Notes: generated by a model not told the origin, from the letters alone. 64,000 bases of DNA from CAISCU01 sp943361925 (GCA_943361925.1 CALRIT020000016.1:49095-113094), one strand, 5' to 3'. Positions 44,701 through 53,547 are shown, counted from the stretch's first letter. A program made the numbers and translations.

Positions 44701-46990
44701 TGGTAATAAACTATTTCAGGTACGCGATTCAAATGCTTGTGTCAAAAATCTATCATTCACAATTAGTGAACCTACCAATGCTTTATCTTCTAGTTTAGTT
44801 ATCAATCAACCTAATTGTAATCAGGCAAAAGGACAAGCTTTGTTTTCTGCCAATGGTGGTACTCCTCCTTATTTATACGGAATTGTAAATGGTAGCTCAT
44901 CTAATAGCTCTACTATTAATAATATCAATCCCGGCACCTATACTTTTTATGTTAAAGACGATAATAATTGTCAGTTACTTTTACCAAATAGAACCATTCT
45001 TTCTGCTCCACCTATTTTAAACTTCAGCTTTTCTAAAAAAGATGTCTTCTGTGCAGGTTCAAATACCGGTGAAATTGCTATCTCAGGTACAGGTGGTAAA
45101 GCTCCATATACTTTTAGAATCAATGCAGGAACTTATCAATCTGATAGTAGTTTCAAAAACCTTTCAGCTGGTAAATACAGAATCACCATCAGAGATTCTG
45201 TTGCATGCGTTTTCTCTGATTCTATTCTAATCAATCAAAATGCACCGATTCAAATTAATGTGAATACAACCTCTAAAATTGCTTGTAAAGGTGATTCGTC
45301 TGCTGCTATTGTTATCAATGCTTCCAATGGTTATGGATCATATTTGTTTAGCTTAAACAATTCTACTTTTCAAACTGGTAATTCTTTCAATAACTTAAAT
45401 GCTGGTTTGAAAAATATTAGAGTAAAAGATTCTACCAATTGTATCAATACTATCAATTATAATATCATTGAACCTGTTTTGAAATTAACCGTTTCTCCTT
45501 TGGTAAATCAGGCCATTTGTTCAAACGATAAAGCTTCAATTGTACTTAATACTTCAGGTGGAAAATTGCCTTATTCTTATGCTTTAAATAATGGCACTCC
45601 TTCTTCAAACAATAACTTTAACAATCTGAATCCGGGTAATTATAGTTTGATGGTAAAAGACAGCAACAACTGTATCATCAATTTAGAAAGAACAATTAAT
45701 GCTCCGCTTTCTAATCTACAAACAACTATTAGTAGTAAAGATTTAAGCTGTTTTGGTTTGAATAATGGAGAAATCAGTATCTCTGCTTTCTCAGGTAAAA
45801 AACCTTATTCATTCAAATTAAACAATGGTAATTATTTGAATGATTCAATCTTCAAAAATCTAAGTGCAGGCAATTATTCAATCTCTACTAAAGATTCATT
45901 TGGATGTATTACAACTGGAACTAAAACAATCAGTCAGCCTAATAAAATTTCAACTAAAATTACTGCTACTCCAACTTCTTGTTTAGGTGCTAAAAATGGA
46001 GCAGCTTCAATTACTGTTTCTGGTGGAAAATCGCCTTATACTATCAATTGGTTAAGCAATCCTAATCAAACAGGAACTTTTGCAGCTAATTTAGAAAGTG
46101 GTTTATTAAGAGTTGTTGTTCAAGATTCTGCTTCTTGTTTGGCAATTGATTCTATTGATATTCCATATTTGCCAACTTTTGGTGATGAAAATATTTGTGC
46201 TGTTACTTGTGATACAAACTTAAGCAGGTACAAATTAGTTTGGAACAAAACTCCAAACAAAGGTATTGCCAGTTACCAGGTTTTTAGAGGAAATACACTT
46301 ATTCGTACAATTCCATTTTCTTCAAATCCGCTTTTTGTTGATTCTAATTTCAGCCTTCCTACAAATGGAATTGCGCCTTCTTACTATTTAAAATCGGTTG
46401 ATAGTTGTGGTTTAAGTTCTGATTTAAGTGATGAAACCAAACCTATTTTAATGTCTGCAACAGTTAGTGCTGGTAATGTTAATTTAAGCTGGACTCCTTA
46501 TACAGGAACTCAGGTTCCTACTTCATATTATGTTTATAGAAAAATTGGTAATGGAAGTGCTTTGGCTGTTTCACAAGTTACCAATGGTAACTTAAATTAT
46601 ACCGATACTTTCTCAGGCAATCAAAACAGAAGTTATTTAATTGAAGCCAATTTTGCTCAATCTTGCGTAAGTGGCGTGCGTGTATTAAGCAATCCGCTTT
46701 ATGTTTTTGCTAATAGCATTGATGAACTTAATCAAATCAGTCGTGAATATTTACTTTTCCCTAATCCAAGTTCTTCTTTTGTAAATATCACAAACAAAAA
46801 AGGATTAGCTAGTATCAAAAGCCTTCAGGTAACTGATATCTCAGGTAAAATTATCGAACAAATGAATTATGATAAAGCTCAATCTGAAATCAAACTCGAT
46901 ATTCAGTATTTTGCTAATGGTTCATATTTTGTTATTCTGATTTTAGATAATGGTATGAAAGTTAATTTGCCTTTGCAAAAGAGGTTATAA
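41744..46990 (+). CDS. Large SprB-repeat cell-surface adhesin secreted by T9SS
   Basis: 1748 residues. A signal peptide (about 1-23) leads into a Cys-rich N-terminal domain (about 25-190) beginning LFGGEFTYQSTSNPNIYNI with FKYYRNCSG, common in Bacteroidota adhesins. A beta region (about 190-545) follows. Twelve SprB repeats of about 78 residues follow (about 546-1475), each with a Cys near its start (NVTCNGDSN type) and a Cys near its end. An Ig/FN3-like region (about 1480-1650) precedes a type A T9SS sorting domain (LLFPNPSSSFVNI, then VTDISGKIIEQ and NGSYFVILILDNG). SprB in Flavobacterium is the gliding adhesin; a surface adhesion role is inferred. No gld or spr genes are in the window. Confidence 0.92.
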   Translation: MKRILYYLIFFAFTCFTNNTYANRLFGGEFTYQSTSNPNIYNITFKYYRNCSGAPLCNCPGGPVNSNCTITANVSGGSPNCLGTSYGTITLTIAPNSGVYDIVQLCDTSKSICTNCGTRTPGSFTTGVEVFTFTGTINFSLYVPLNCCLVNIGYSECCRDSFITTLTNPLTTNFYIGTTINRCVSNNSSPVFNNPPDFLFQAGADKQLDFSASDPNGDSISYEYTSTRSSVFASAIYAAPYSSSVPFPYLGAPGGSPPLVPPFGIDSKPINGIIRFRPFGNFRSSIAIQVKKWRLVNNTMTMIGSVTRDIHVRSLVFPNITGSVLNIVAYDQNGLLTTNTTQIIDTICIGSSICRIFSAQSLPPTDTTDLNTSKPPFVWLPNFSKTKLYDTTTRSLNGPRFDSIKICWTPNASQISSNPYVLLLTGKNRSCPMQLTGYKSWSIFVKSSNNTTINSIATITKKVTGLLSRKLTYTRNVLGHNDKNLTYWSIETSPGSNSYTIVNGDSINNYVFPQAGTYKIKLALVSICSMNTINDSLTVGGFRLMVNEQKSIRCINAATGAIRLGAVGGIGPYQFKLNNGTYSSIDSFTNLTAGNYWVYARDTNNLRDSLLITLFQPANGLSLYVINKKNVTCNGDSNATVSIGIIGYFGKALYKLDNGPFQDTSYFSNLYAGQKIFYVQDSLNCLAGIQVNVTQPAPITFFNSISSNIACKGDSNASVSISVNGGNGSFTFRRDTTQPFVSNPFFTGLNAGQKFFQVRDILGCLKSGYITITEANQKLIANINVTQPICSNSKGIVQINATGGNTPYIFGILNGQSGSNNTINNLNPGTYSFFVLDSNYCQINFNNIIINPATSTPLSLLSTSKNVTCFGANNGEIKLIPSGGKAPYLYKLDTAAYKPDSIYTNLFAKTYAVSVLDSNQCLASSSITITQPSSMTLSINSFSNIPCKGDSNGSVFLSVSGGKTPYTFRVDSGTYQTSSNFLGLKAGNKLFQVRDSNACVKNLSFTISEPTNALSSSLVINQPNCNQAKGQALFSANGGTPPYLYGIVNGSSSNSSTINNINPGTYTFYVKDDNNCQLLLPNRTILSAPPILNFSFSKKDVFCAGSNTGEIAISGTGGKAPYTFRINAGTYQSDSSFKNLSAGKYRITIRDSVACVFSDSILINQNAPIQINVNTTSKIACKGDSSAAIVINASNGYGSYLFSLNNSTFQTGNSFNNLNAGLKNIRVKDSTNCINTINYNIIEPVLKLTVSPLVNQAICSNDKASIVLNTSGGKLPYSYALNNGTPSSNNNFNNLNPGNYSLMVKDSNNCIINLERTINAPLSNLQTTISSKDLSCFGLNNGEISISAFSGKKPYSFKLNNGNYLNDSIFKNLSAGNYSISTKDSFGCITTGTKTISQPNKISTKITATPTSCLGAKNGAASITVSGGKSPYTINWLSNPNQTGTFAANLESGLLRVVVQDSASCLAIDSIDIPYLPTFGDENICAVTCDTNLSRYKLVWNKTPNKGIASYQVFRGNTLIRTIPFSSNPLFVDSNFSLPTNGIAPSYYLKSVDSCGLSSDLSDETKPILMSATVSAGNVNLSWTPYTGTQVPTSYYVYRKIGNGSALAVSQVTNGNLNYTDTFSGNQNRSYLIEANFAQSCVSGVRVLSNPLYVFANSIDELNQISREYLLFPNPSSSFVNITNKKGLASIKSLQVTDISGKIIEQMNYDKAQSEIKLDIQYFANGSYFVILILDNGMKVNLPLQKRL
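43381..46170 (+). repeat. SprB repeat array with three-unit higher-order period
   Basis: Twelve SprB units in tandem. Units 2, 5, 8 and 11 share one opening (NVTC/DVFC/DLSC followed by a GxNNGEI-like stretch) and start at about 43631, 44339, 45041 and 45740. Units 3, 6 and 9 share NIACKGDSN-like openings, starting at 43865, 44573 and 45275. Units 4, 7 and 10 share PICSNSKG-like openings, starting at 44105, 44810 and 45512. The period is 699-708 bases, about 234-236 residues. Confidence 0.85.
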
Positions 46991-46998
46991 GAAATTAT

Positions 46999-47036
46999 TC
47001 CCAAAAGCATTCATCATTTTTTGAATGCTTTTGGGA
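46999..47036 (+). terminator. Hairpin after the adhesin gene
   Basis: Perfect 15-base arms TCCCAAAAGCATTCA and TGAATGCTTTTGGGA with an 8-base loop. No strong T run follows, so termination may need Rho or the hairpin may stabilise the mRNA end. Confidence 0.65.
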
Positions 47037-47045
47037 TGTTTGAAA

Positions 47046-47088
47046 TTAAGAATTCAACCTCATCTTCACATGTTCAATTCCGGCTTCC
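47046..47088 (-). pseudogene. Duplicated 3' end fragment of the GNAT gene
   Basis: On the minus strand the last codons of the GNAT gene at 48236-48655 are repeated here (EAGIEHVKMRL), followed by NS and a stop instead of G and a stop. Identity covers 34 bases (47055-47088 with 48242-48275) and ends abruptly. The hypothetical gene at 47152-48144 lies between the two copies. Confidence 0.8.
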
Positions 47089-47151
47089 TTAAAAATCTAA
47101 AAAATAGTCTAATTTATCACCAAATCAAATTTGAAAATCGTTTTGAACTTC

Positions 47152-48144
47152 TCAATAATATTCATATTGAAAAACCTTTATTCTACCATATTTTTCATTG
47201 CTAATCGATTTTAAAAGATTGTTCTCATAATACTTCATAACTATCGTTTCAGTAGATTCTCCGCTTCTATATTTGCTTTCTATTCTATAATTATTCCCAT
47301 CTTTATCATAATAATACTTTGAAATTATATCCCTAGAATTCTCTATGTTTTGTATTTCTGAATTGTATGAAATTCCACCATTGCAACCTACTCTATTTAG
47401 CGCTATTGATTCGATTATTCTTCCTAGTGAATCTAATTTTATATTTCTTGAAGCAGGCTTTTCTACAATAGTTTTAGCATTATTATTTTTAATATAAACA
47501 GTATCAAACCTTTCTTGCAAAGAATCAAAACTGAAGTAGTATTCATAGGTGTATACTATCTTTTTATTATTCAAACTATCATAAACAAAAGAAATGTGCC
47601 ATCCATTTGAATCTATAACTTCTTTTTTTATTGGAATTAATCTTGGACTATAAATCGTTCTTTGATTCACAACCTCACTAATTAGATTTTTATTTGAGTC
47701 ATAATTAAAATGAAGTTCATTAAATTTAGTTTCACTCAGCCATTTTTTGGTTTCCTGTTCTGTTAAATGAACCAGGAATTGTTCTTGATTGTATTGAAAT
47801 CTAAGGTGATTAATTGTGATACTTTGATTCTCTAAACCTAATTTTTGTTTGAATCTTGACCACCAAATAACATCCGACTTGAATTCACTATGAAAGTCTA
47901 TTGGATTACCAAATTCATTATAGCTTTTATAATTTGATAGTTTAATTTTTCTGCCCAGTTTTTCGTTCTTTTTCAGTTTAAATTCTGAAATAGTTACCTT
48001 TTTTATCTTGTTATCAAGAACCTGTTTTTTTGAAAAGTCTTGGCCATAAAATGAAATCTCAATTAAATAAGGATCGGGATTGTACAAAATTTGCCCGGCC
48101 AATTGTTTTGAAATTAATAAAGCAATTAAGATTAAATACCTCAT
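47152..48144 (-). CDS. Hypothetical secreted protein (330 aa)
   Basis: No family is recognised. The signal peptide ends LAGQ (about 1-18). The mature protein is beta-rich and carries YD-like pieces: FNYDSNKNLISEVVNQR, FVYDSLNNKK, YYYDKDGNNYRIES and MKYYENNLLKSIS. These resemble the short units of YD/RHS-type repeats, or MORN-like secreted proteins of this phylum. It is bounded by a 34-base direct repeat of a GNAT gene end, which suggests it was inserted there. Confidence 0.65.
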   Translation of the reverse strand: MRYLILIALLISKQLAGQILYNPDPYLIEISFYGQDFSKKQVLDNKIKKVTISEFKLKKNEKLGRKIKLSNYKSYNEFGNPIDFHSEFKSDVIWWSRFKQKLGLENQSITINHLRFQYNQEQFLVHLTEQETKKWLSETKFNELHFNYDSNKNLISEVVNQRTIYSPRLIPIKKEVIDSNGWHISFVYDSLNNKKIVYTYEYYFSFDSLQERFDTVYIKNNNAKTIVEKPASRNIKLDSLGRIIESIALNRVGCNGGISYNSEIQNIENSRDIISKYYYDKDGNNYRIESKYRSGESTETIVMKYYENNLLKSISNEKYGRIKVFQYEYY

Positions 48145-48235
48145 GATTTGTTTTTCTTTGATTGATTTTATTCAAATCATAATTGAATCTGATTGCATTT
48201 TAAAAAGCGTTATTAGAAAATAAGAATCTTTCTCC

Positions 48236-48655
48236 CTACCCCAACCTCATCTTCACATGTTCAATTCCGGCTTCCCAGAAATGCTCACCTTCTCTCTTGA
48301 AATTATGTTTTTGGTATAAACCTGCTGCTTCTAACTGTGCATGCAGATAAACATATGTAGCGTCTTCCGGTAAATCTGCTATCACTGCTTGTATTAAAGC
48401 TGATGCTACACCATTACCTCTGCATTTTTCTAAAACAGCAAATCTTTCAAGTTTATAACCCTTTTCTGTTTTTCTCCAACGGGCAGTTCCACATGGTTCA
48501 TCATTGAGTTTGGCCATAAAATGAACCGATTCTTCCTCAAACTCCCATTCAAGTTCTTCCGGACAATCTTGCCCGATAACAAAAACTTCATGTCGAATTG
48601 CCCAAACCTGCTCCAATTCAGATTTTTCAAGCACCTTTTTTACTGATATATTCAT
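48236..48655 (-). CDS. GNAT family N-acetyltransferase (ElaA-like)
   Basis: 139 residues. QVWAIRHEVFVIGQDCPEELEWE near the N-terminus, KLERFAVLEKCRGNGVASALIQ for the acetyl-CoA loop (RGNGVA), and the C-terminal YLHAQLEAAGLYQKHNFKREGE match small GNAT enzymes of the ElaA/YjcF type. The substrate is unknown. Its last 11 codons are duplicated 1.2 kb downstream. Confidence 0.85.
   Translation of the reverse strand: MNISVKKVLEKSELEQVWAIRHEVFVIGQDCPEELEWEFEEESVHFMAKLNDEPCGTARWRKTEKGYKLERFAVLEKCRGNGVASALIQAVIADLPEDATYVYLHAQLEAAGLYQKHNFKREGEHFWEAGIEHVKMRLG
48242..48275 (-). repeat. 34-base direct repeat, second copy
   Basis: This copy lies inside the 3' end of the GNAT gene and is identical to 47055-47088. 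The two copies, in the same orientation, enclose the hypothetical gene. Confidence 0.85.
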
Positions 48656-48738
48656 GTTCGAGGCTAAAATATGACATAAGTTCTTTTAAAAGAAGTCATA
48701 ATCATAAAAATTTGCCTACTATCTTTTTTAAAAAAGTG

Positions 48739-48746
48739 TAAGTTTG
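48739..48746 (+). promoter_or_regulatory. -7 box of the fbaB promoter
   Basis: TAAGTTTG matches TAnnTTTG exactly, 22 bases before the ATG. The nearest TTTG upstream (48711-48714) is 24 bases away, slightly longer than usual. Confidence 0.55.
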
Positions 48747-48768
48747 CCACTCCTTAATTACCTGTGAT

Positions 48769-49821
48769 ATGACAAAAATTGCTGAACTATTAGGCGATAA
48801 AGCCGAATTCCTATTAAACCACAACTGCAAAACAATTAGCAAAGATCTAATTATGCTTCCTGGTGGTGATTTCGTTAACCGTTCTTTTGTAAACGGTAAT
48901 CGTAACCCTCAAGTTCTTAGAAGCTTGGAAGATTTGTATAGCCATGGCCGTTTAGGTGGTACTGGTTATGTTTCAATTTTACCTGTTGACCAAGGTATTG
49001 AGCACAGTGCTGGTGCTTCTTTTGCTCCAAACCCAATTTATTTCGACCCTGAAAATATCATTAAATTAGCTATCGAAGGCGGTTGTAATGCTGTTGCTTC
49101 AACTTATGGAGTATTGGCTTCTTGCGCTAGAAAATATGCTCATAAAATTCCTTTCATTGTTAAAATTAACCACAATGAATTCTTAAGTTATCCTAACAAA
49201 TTCGACCAAATCATGTTTGGTTCGGTTGATGAAGCTTGGAACTTAGGTGCTACTGCTGTGGGTGCTACTATCTATTTTGGTTCTGAAGAGTCAGGTCGCC
49301 AAATTCAAGAAGTTGCTGCTGCTTTCGAACGTGCACATGAATTAGGAATGGCTACTATCCTTTGGTGTTATACCAGAAACAACGCTTTCAAAAAAGATGG
49401 TGTTGATTACCATACTTCAGCAGATTTAAGCTCACAAGCAAATCATTTGGGTGTAACTATCCAAGCTGATATCATCAAACAAAAATTACCTACAAACAAT
49501 GGTGGTTATACCGCATTGAATTTTGGTAAAACTCACGATAAAGTTTATACTGAACTTTCTTCTAGTCACCCAATCGATTTAACTCGTTACCAGGTTGCAA
49601 ATTGCTACATGGGTCGTCAAGGTTTAATCAACTCAGGTGGTGAATCTAAAGGAGCTTCAGATATGGCAGAAGCAGTTACAACTGCTGTAGTTAACAAACG
49701 TGCAGGTGGACAAGGTTTAATTTTGGGTAGAAAAGCTTTCCAAAAACCAATGAATGAAGGTATTGCATTATTGAATGCTGTTCAAGATGTATACTTAGAT
49801 AATTCAGTTACTATCGCTTAA
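48769..49821 (+). CDS. fbaB: Fructose-bisphosphate aldolase, class I (DhnA/FbaB type)
   Basis: Glycolytic and gluconeogenic enzyme that cleaves fructose-1,6-bisphosphate through a Schiff base without metal. The 350 residues match FbaB length. Blocks seen are VSILPVDQGIEHSAGASFAPNP (in part), KLAIEGGCNAVASTYG, PFIVKINHNEFLSYP, EAWNLGATAVGATIYFGS and GLILGRKAFQKPMNEGIALL (phosphate site). It is monocistronic, with its own -7 box and terminator. Confidence 0.95.
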   Translation: MTKIAELLGDKAEFLLNHNCKTISKDLIMLPGGDFVNRSFVNGNRNPQVLRSLEDLYSHGRLGGTGYVSILPVDQGIEHSAGASFAPNPIYFDPENIIKLAIEGGCNAVASTYGVLASCARKYAHKIPFIVKINHNEFLSYPNKFDQIMFGSVDEAWNLGATAVGATIYFGSEESGRQIQEVAAAFERAHELGMATILWCYTRNNAFKKDGVDYHTSADLSSQANHLGVTIQADIIKQKLPTNNGGYTALNFGKTHDKVYTELSSSHPIDLTRYQVANCYMGRQGLINSGGESKGASDMAEAVTTAVVNKRAGGQGLILGRKAFQKPMNEGIALLNAVQDVYLDNSVTIA

Positions 49822-49840
49822 TCGCTTTCATATTATTTTT

Positions 49841-49870
49841 AAAAAGCCTCCAATTTTGGGGGCTTTTTTT
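49841..49870 (+). terminator. Terminator after fbaB
   Basis: AAAAAGCCTCC, loop AATTTT, GGGGGCTTTTTTT. Confidence 0.85.
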
Positions 49871-50042
49871 ATGGCCTTTTTACTCAATGATTTATAAAAA
49901 ATTAAGCAAGAATTTGACTTAGCTTAACAATTTTTAATCAAAAATTTAACACACTTATTACCCTGAATATCAGTCATTTTATTTATTTCTCTTGGTATAT
50001 TTATCAGCTTCCTTTTATTTCGAAACTTATTTCTATTTCAAA

Positions 50043-50903
50043 ATGAGTTGGTATATTAGAATGAAAGAGGGTATCACAACCCTTACATCAGAGAAAAAAT
50101 CCGTTCCGGATGGGCTTTGGCATAAGTGTGGTAGATGTAAGAAAAACCTTCTGGCTGAGGATCATGCGAAGAATAATTATGTTTGTCCGAATTGCAATTA
50201 TCACGATAAAATTGGGTCTGATGAATATTTTCCCATTTTGTTTGGTACTGAATATGAAGAACTATTCACCAATATCAAACCTACAGATCCATTAAAGTTT
50301 AAAGACACTAAAGAATACGCAAAACGTCTGAAAGAATCTCAAGAGAAAAGTGGTCTTGATGATGCTATGAAAGTTGCTGTAGGAAATTTAGCTGAAAACC
50401 AAAAACTGGTTGTGGCTTGTATGGACTTCGGTTTCATTGGCGGAAGTATGGGTAGTGTGGTTGGTGAAAAAATTGCCCGTGCAATCGATTATTCAAGAGA
50501 AAACAAAATTCCTTTGATGATCATCTCTAAATCAGGTGGTGCACGTATGATGGAAGCTGCTTTCTCATTGATGCAAATGGCTAAAACTTCTGCTAAACTT
50601 GCTCTTTTAGGCAAAGCAGGTATTCCTTATATTTCTTTGTTAACTGATCCAACTACCGGTGGTGTTACAGCCAGCTTTGCTATGTTGGGTGATGTAAACA
50701 TTGCTGAACCTGAAGCTTTAATTGGTTTCGCAGGTCCACGTGTGATCAAAGAAACCATTGGTAAAGATTTACCTAAAGGTTTCCAAAGCTCTGAATTCCT
50801 TTTGGAACATGGCTTTATTGATTTCATTGTGAACAGAAACGAATTGAAACTTAAATTAACCGAACTGGTTCATATATTAATGAAAAAACAAATTCCTGCT
50901 TAA
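50043..50903 (+). CDS. accD: Acetyl-CoA carboxylase carboxyltransferase subunit beta
   Basis: Beta subunit of the carboxyltransferase that makes malonyl-CoA for fatty acid synthesis. The frame is open from 49992, but MSWYIRMKEGI (50043) is the start expected for the family and gives 286 residues. The zinc ribbon Cys29, Cys32, Cys48 and Cys51 (CGRC, CPNC) is intact. The carboxylase core has SKSGGARMMEAAFSLMQMAK, LTDPTTGGVTASFAMLGD and FAGPRVIKETIG. accA is not nearby. Confidence 0.96.
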   Translation: MSWYIRMKEGITTLTSEKKSVPDGLWHKCGRCKKNLLAEDHAKNNYVCPNCNYHDKIGSDEYFPILFGTEYEELFTNIKPTDPLKFKDTKEYAKRLKESQEKSGLDDAMKVAVGNLAENQKLVVACMDFGFIGGSMGSVVGEKIARAIDYSRENKIPLMIISKSGGARMMEAAFSLMQMAKTSAKLALLGKAGIPYISLLTDPTTGGVTASFAMLGDVNIAEPEALIGFAGPRVIKETIGKDLPKGFQSSEFLLEHGFIDFIVNRNELKLKLTELVHILMKKQIPA

Positions 50904-50917
50904 GGATTGATAACATA

Positions 50918-50957
50918 AAAAAGAGCCGCATTTGAATTTCAAGTGCGGCTCTTTTAT
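50918..50957. terminator. Bidirectional terminator between accD and purK
   Basis: AAAGAGCCGCA and TGCGGCTCTTT (about 50920-50955) with flanking A and T runs, between two convergent genes. Confidence 0.9.
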
Positions 50958-50973
50958 TTTATAGTTTGATATA

Positions 50974-52131
50974 TTATCCTTTTACAATACCAACTTTACT
51001 TTGTATATACAATGCTTTCTCATGAGCATCCATAGGAGTATCACCTAGTACCGTAATATGTCCCATTTTCCTTTTGGGTTTGCTTTCTTTCTTTCCATAC
51101 AAATGAACATAAACCCCTTCCATACTGCTGATTTCATCTAATCCTGAAATGGCATAGGTTCCTGAAAATCCTTCTCCTCCCAATAAATTCATCATCACAG
51201 CTGGTTTAACAATATTGGTGCTGCCCAATGGTATTCCTGCCAATATTCTAACCAGTTGCTCAAATTGTGAGGTATAACATGCTTCTATTGTATGATGTCC
51301 GCTATTATGAACCCTTGGTGCTACTTCATTTACTAAAAGTCTGCCATCCTTGGCCAAAAACATTTCTACTGCAAATACACCGACACCTTTCATAGCATTA
51401 ATGGTTTGCAAAGCCAATTGTTCTGCTTGCTCTTCGATTTCTGAGCTAATATCTGCCGGACATAATAAAAATGTAACCAGATTGGCAATTGGATCAAATT
51501 CCATTTCAACTGCAGGATAGGTGACTGTATTACCTGAACGATCCCTTGCAACAATCACTGCCAATTCCTTTTCACATTCAATAAATTCTTCTAAAACACA
51601 TGGTTGAGAAAATGGAATAGCTACTTTACCTTCAACTATATCCTTCTTGCTAAGAAGGACTACACCCTTTCCATCATAACCATCTTTGCGAGTTTTAGCA
51701 GCAAATTTTTCTGATTGAATACTACCCAAAGCAGGTATCCAACTTTGTTCATTGTCTACCAATACAAAGTTGCCGCTTGGAATTCCATTGTCGTAAAAGA
51801 ATTGTTTCTGATAACCTTTATCCTGAATGATTTGTAATAACCTTGGTGAAGGAATAATTTCTTTTCCTTCTTTTTCTAATTTTAATAAAGCTTCAGTATT
51901 TACGTGCTCAATTTCAAAAGTAAGTACATCTGAAATTGCAGCTAATTCACGAATTTTAGTTTCATCCTGCAAACTGCCAATAATTAATTCATCTGCAATA
52001 TTTGCACACGGACAATTTGCATCGTTTTCAAGAATATTAAAATGTAAATTTAAACGTAATGATTCTTCAATCATCATGCGGCCCAACTGACCTCCACCTA
52101 AAATTCCTATTTTCTTCAACAAAGGATTCAT
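50974..52131 (-). CDS. purK: N5-carboxyaminoimidazole ribonucleotide synthase
   Basis: ATP-grasp enzyme of purine synthesis. 385 residues with the N-terminal IGILGGGQLGRMM, ATP-grasp blocks KTRKDGYDGKGVVLL and VNEVAPRVHNSGHHTIEAC, and a C-terminal lid domain with KRKMGHITVLG. purE is not adjacent. It is 49 bases downstream of bshA on the same strand. Confidence 0.95.
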   Translation of the reverse strand: MNPLLKKIGILGGGQLGRMMIEESLRLNLHFNILENDANCPCANIADELIIGSLQDETKIRELAAISDVLTFEIEHVNTEALLKLEKEGKEIIPSPRLLQIIQDKGYQKQFFYDNGIPSGNFVLVDNEQSWIPALGSIQSEKFAAKTRKDGYDGKGVVLLSKKDIVEGKVAIPFSQPCVLEEFIECEKELAVIVARDRSGNTVTYPAVEMEFDPIANLVTFLLCPADISSEIEEQAEQLALQTINAMKGVGVFAVEMFLAKDGRLLVNEVAPRVHNSGHHTIEACYTSQFEQLVRILAGIPLGSTNIVKPAVMMNLLGGEGFSGTYAISGLDEISSMEGVYVHLYGKKESKPKRKMGHITVLGDTPMDAHEKALYIQSKVGIVKG

Positions 52132-52180
52132 CCTGCAAAAAACGGATAATCCACCTGATTAAAAAATAGATAATTGGCTA

Positions 52181-53323
52181 TTATTGTCCTGCTCTCTGAC
52201 TTTTTTCAATAATTTGCTCGTAGAACTTTTCGTATTTAGGTACAATTTCATGAATATCAAATTCAGCAGCTCTGGCTTTGGCATTGGCTTTAAATTGCTT
52301 TAATCTTTCATCATCAGATAAAATATAAATACCCTTTTCCGCCATCGATTTTACATCACCAACTGCACACATAAATCCTGTTTGTCCCTCTAAATTTAAT
52401 TCAGGCAAACCACCTGCGTTACTTGATATTACTGGAACTTCACATGCCATAGCTTCCAATGCTGCCAAACCAAAACTTTCTGTTTCACTTGGCATCAAAA
52501 ACAAATCACAAATACTTAAAATTTCTTCTATCTGATTCTGTTTTCCTAAAAAGGTAACTGACTGTTGCAAATCCAATTCCCTGCAAAGCATCTCAATATT
52601 GATACGCTCAGGCCCATCTCCTACCAATAAAAGTTTTGAAGGAATTTGCTTTCTTATTTCTGAAAATACCCTCACCACATCATCAACTCTTTTTACTTTT
52701 CTGAAATTCGAAGTATGTACTATCAACCTTTCACCATTTGGCGCAACTGCCAGTTTAAAATGTTCTCTTGGTTGATGTGAAAATCTTGTTAAATCAATAA
52801 AATTGGGAATAGTTTCTATATGTCTTTTGATATTAAAATGACCCAATGTGTCTGCTTTTAATGAATCAGAAACTGTTGTTACTCCATCAGATTGGTTGAT
52901 GCTATAACATACCACCGGACCAAATGAAGCATCTTTTCCAACCAAAGTAATATCTGTACCATGTAAAGTGGTTACAATAGGAATATGAATACCTTCCGAG
53001 GCAAGAATCTGTCTGGCCATAATAGCAGCCGATGCATGTGGAATGGCATAATGAACATGTAATAAATCCAGTTTTTCAAATTTCACCACATCAACCAAAT
53101 GAGAAATCAAGGCTGTTTCATAAGGTGGAAAATCAAACAAAGGATAATTACTTACATAAACTTCATGATAAAATGTATTGCCTGTAAAGAAATCAAGTCG
53201 GGCAGGTTGTTTGTAACTAATGAAATGTACCTGATGTCCACGTAATGCCAAAGCTTTTCCTAATTCTGTAGCAACAACTCCACTTCCTCCATATGTTGGA
53301 TAACAAACAATCCCTATTTTCAT
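52181..53323 (-). CDS. bshA: N-acetyl-alpha-D-glucosaminyl L-malate synthase
   Basis: GT4 glycosyltransferase that joins N-acetylglucosamine and L-malate, the first step of bacillithiol synthesis. 380 residues begin with the BshA signature MKIGIVCYPTYGGSGVVATE. Further blocks are LLHVHYAIPHASAA, TTLHGTDITLVG, TSNFRKVKRVDDVVRVF and the donor-binding ESFGLAALEAMACEVPVISS. bshB and bshC are not in the window. It is divergent from the MarR-RND operon, and a candidate MarR operator lies 90 bases upstream of its start. Confidence 0.92.
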   Translation of the reverse strand: MKIGIVCYPTYGGSGVVATELGKALALRGHQVHFISYKQPARLDFFTGNTFYHEVYVSNYPLFDFPPYETALISHLVDVVKFEKLDLLHVHYAIPHASAAIMARQILASEGIHIPIVTTLHGTDITLVGKDASFGPVVCYSINQSDGVTTVSDSLKADTLGHFNIKRHIETIPNFIDLTRFSHQPREHFKLAVAPNGERLIVHTSNFRKVKRVDDVVRVFSEIRKQIPSKLLLVGDGPERINIEMLCRELDLQQSVTFLGKQNQIEEILSICDLFLMPSETESFGLAALEAMACEVPVISSNAGGLPELNLEGQTGFMCAVGDVKSMAEKGIYILSDDERLKQFKANAKARAAEFDIHEIVPKYEKFYEQIIEKSQRAGQ

Positions 53324-53412
53324 AAAATCTATTTTATTAAATGTCTTTCAACATCTATTACAAATAACAAAAGTGCGGAATTGTTTTCGATTTCAAATAA
53401 ATAAATCATGAA

Positions 53413-53431
53413 TAGTTGATAATGACAACTA
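53413..53431. promoter_or_regulatory. Candidate MarR operator 1 (near bshA)
   Basis: TAGTTG-N7-CAACTA, 19 bases, in the divergent bshA-marR region. Arms and spacing are identical to the second site at 53548-53566. Confidence 0.6.
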
Positions 53432-53547
53432 ACTAATTTATCCAACATCAATTTTACAGCAATAAGATTGACTCTGATTTCCAGCTATTTCCAAATTCAA
53501 AAAAACAAATTCAAGAGATTTTTGGTTCTTAAATTATTTATTAAAAA

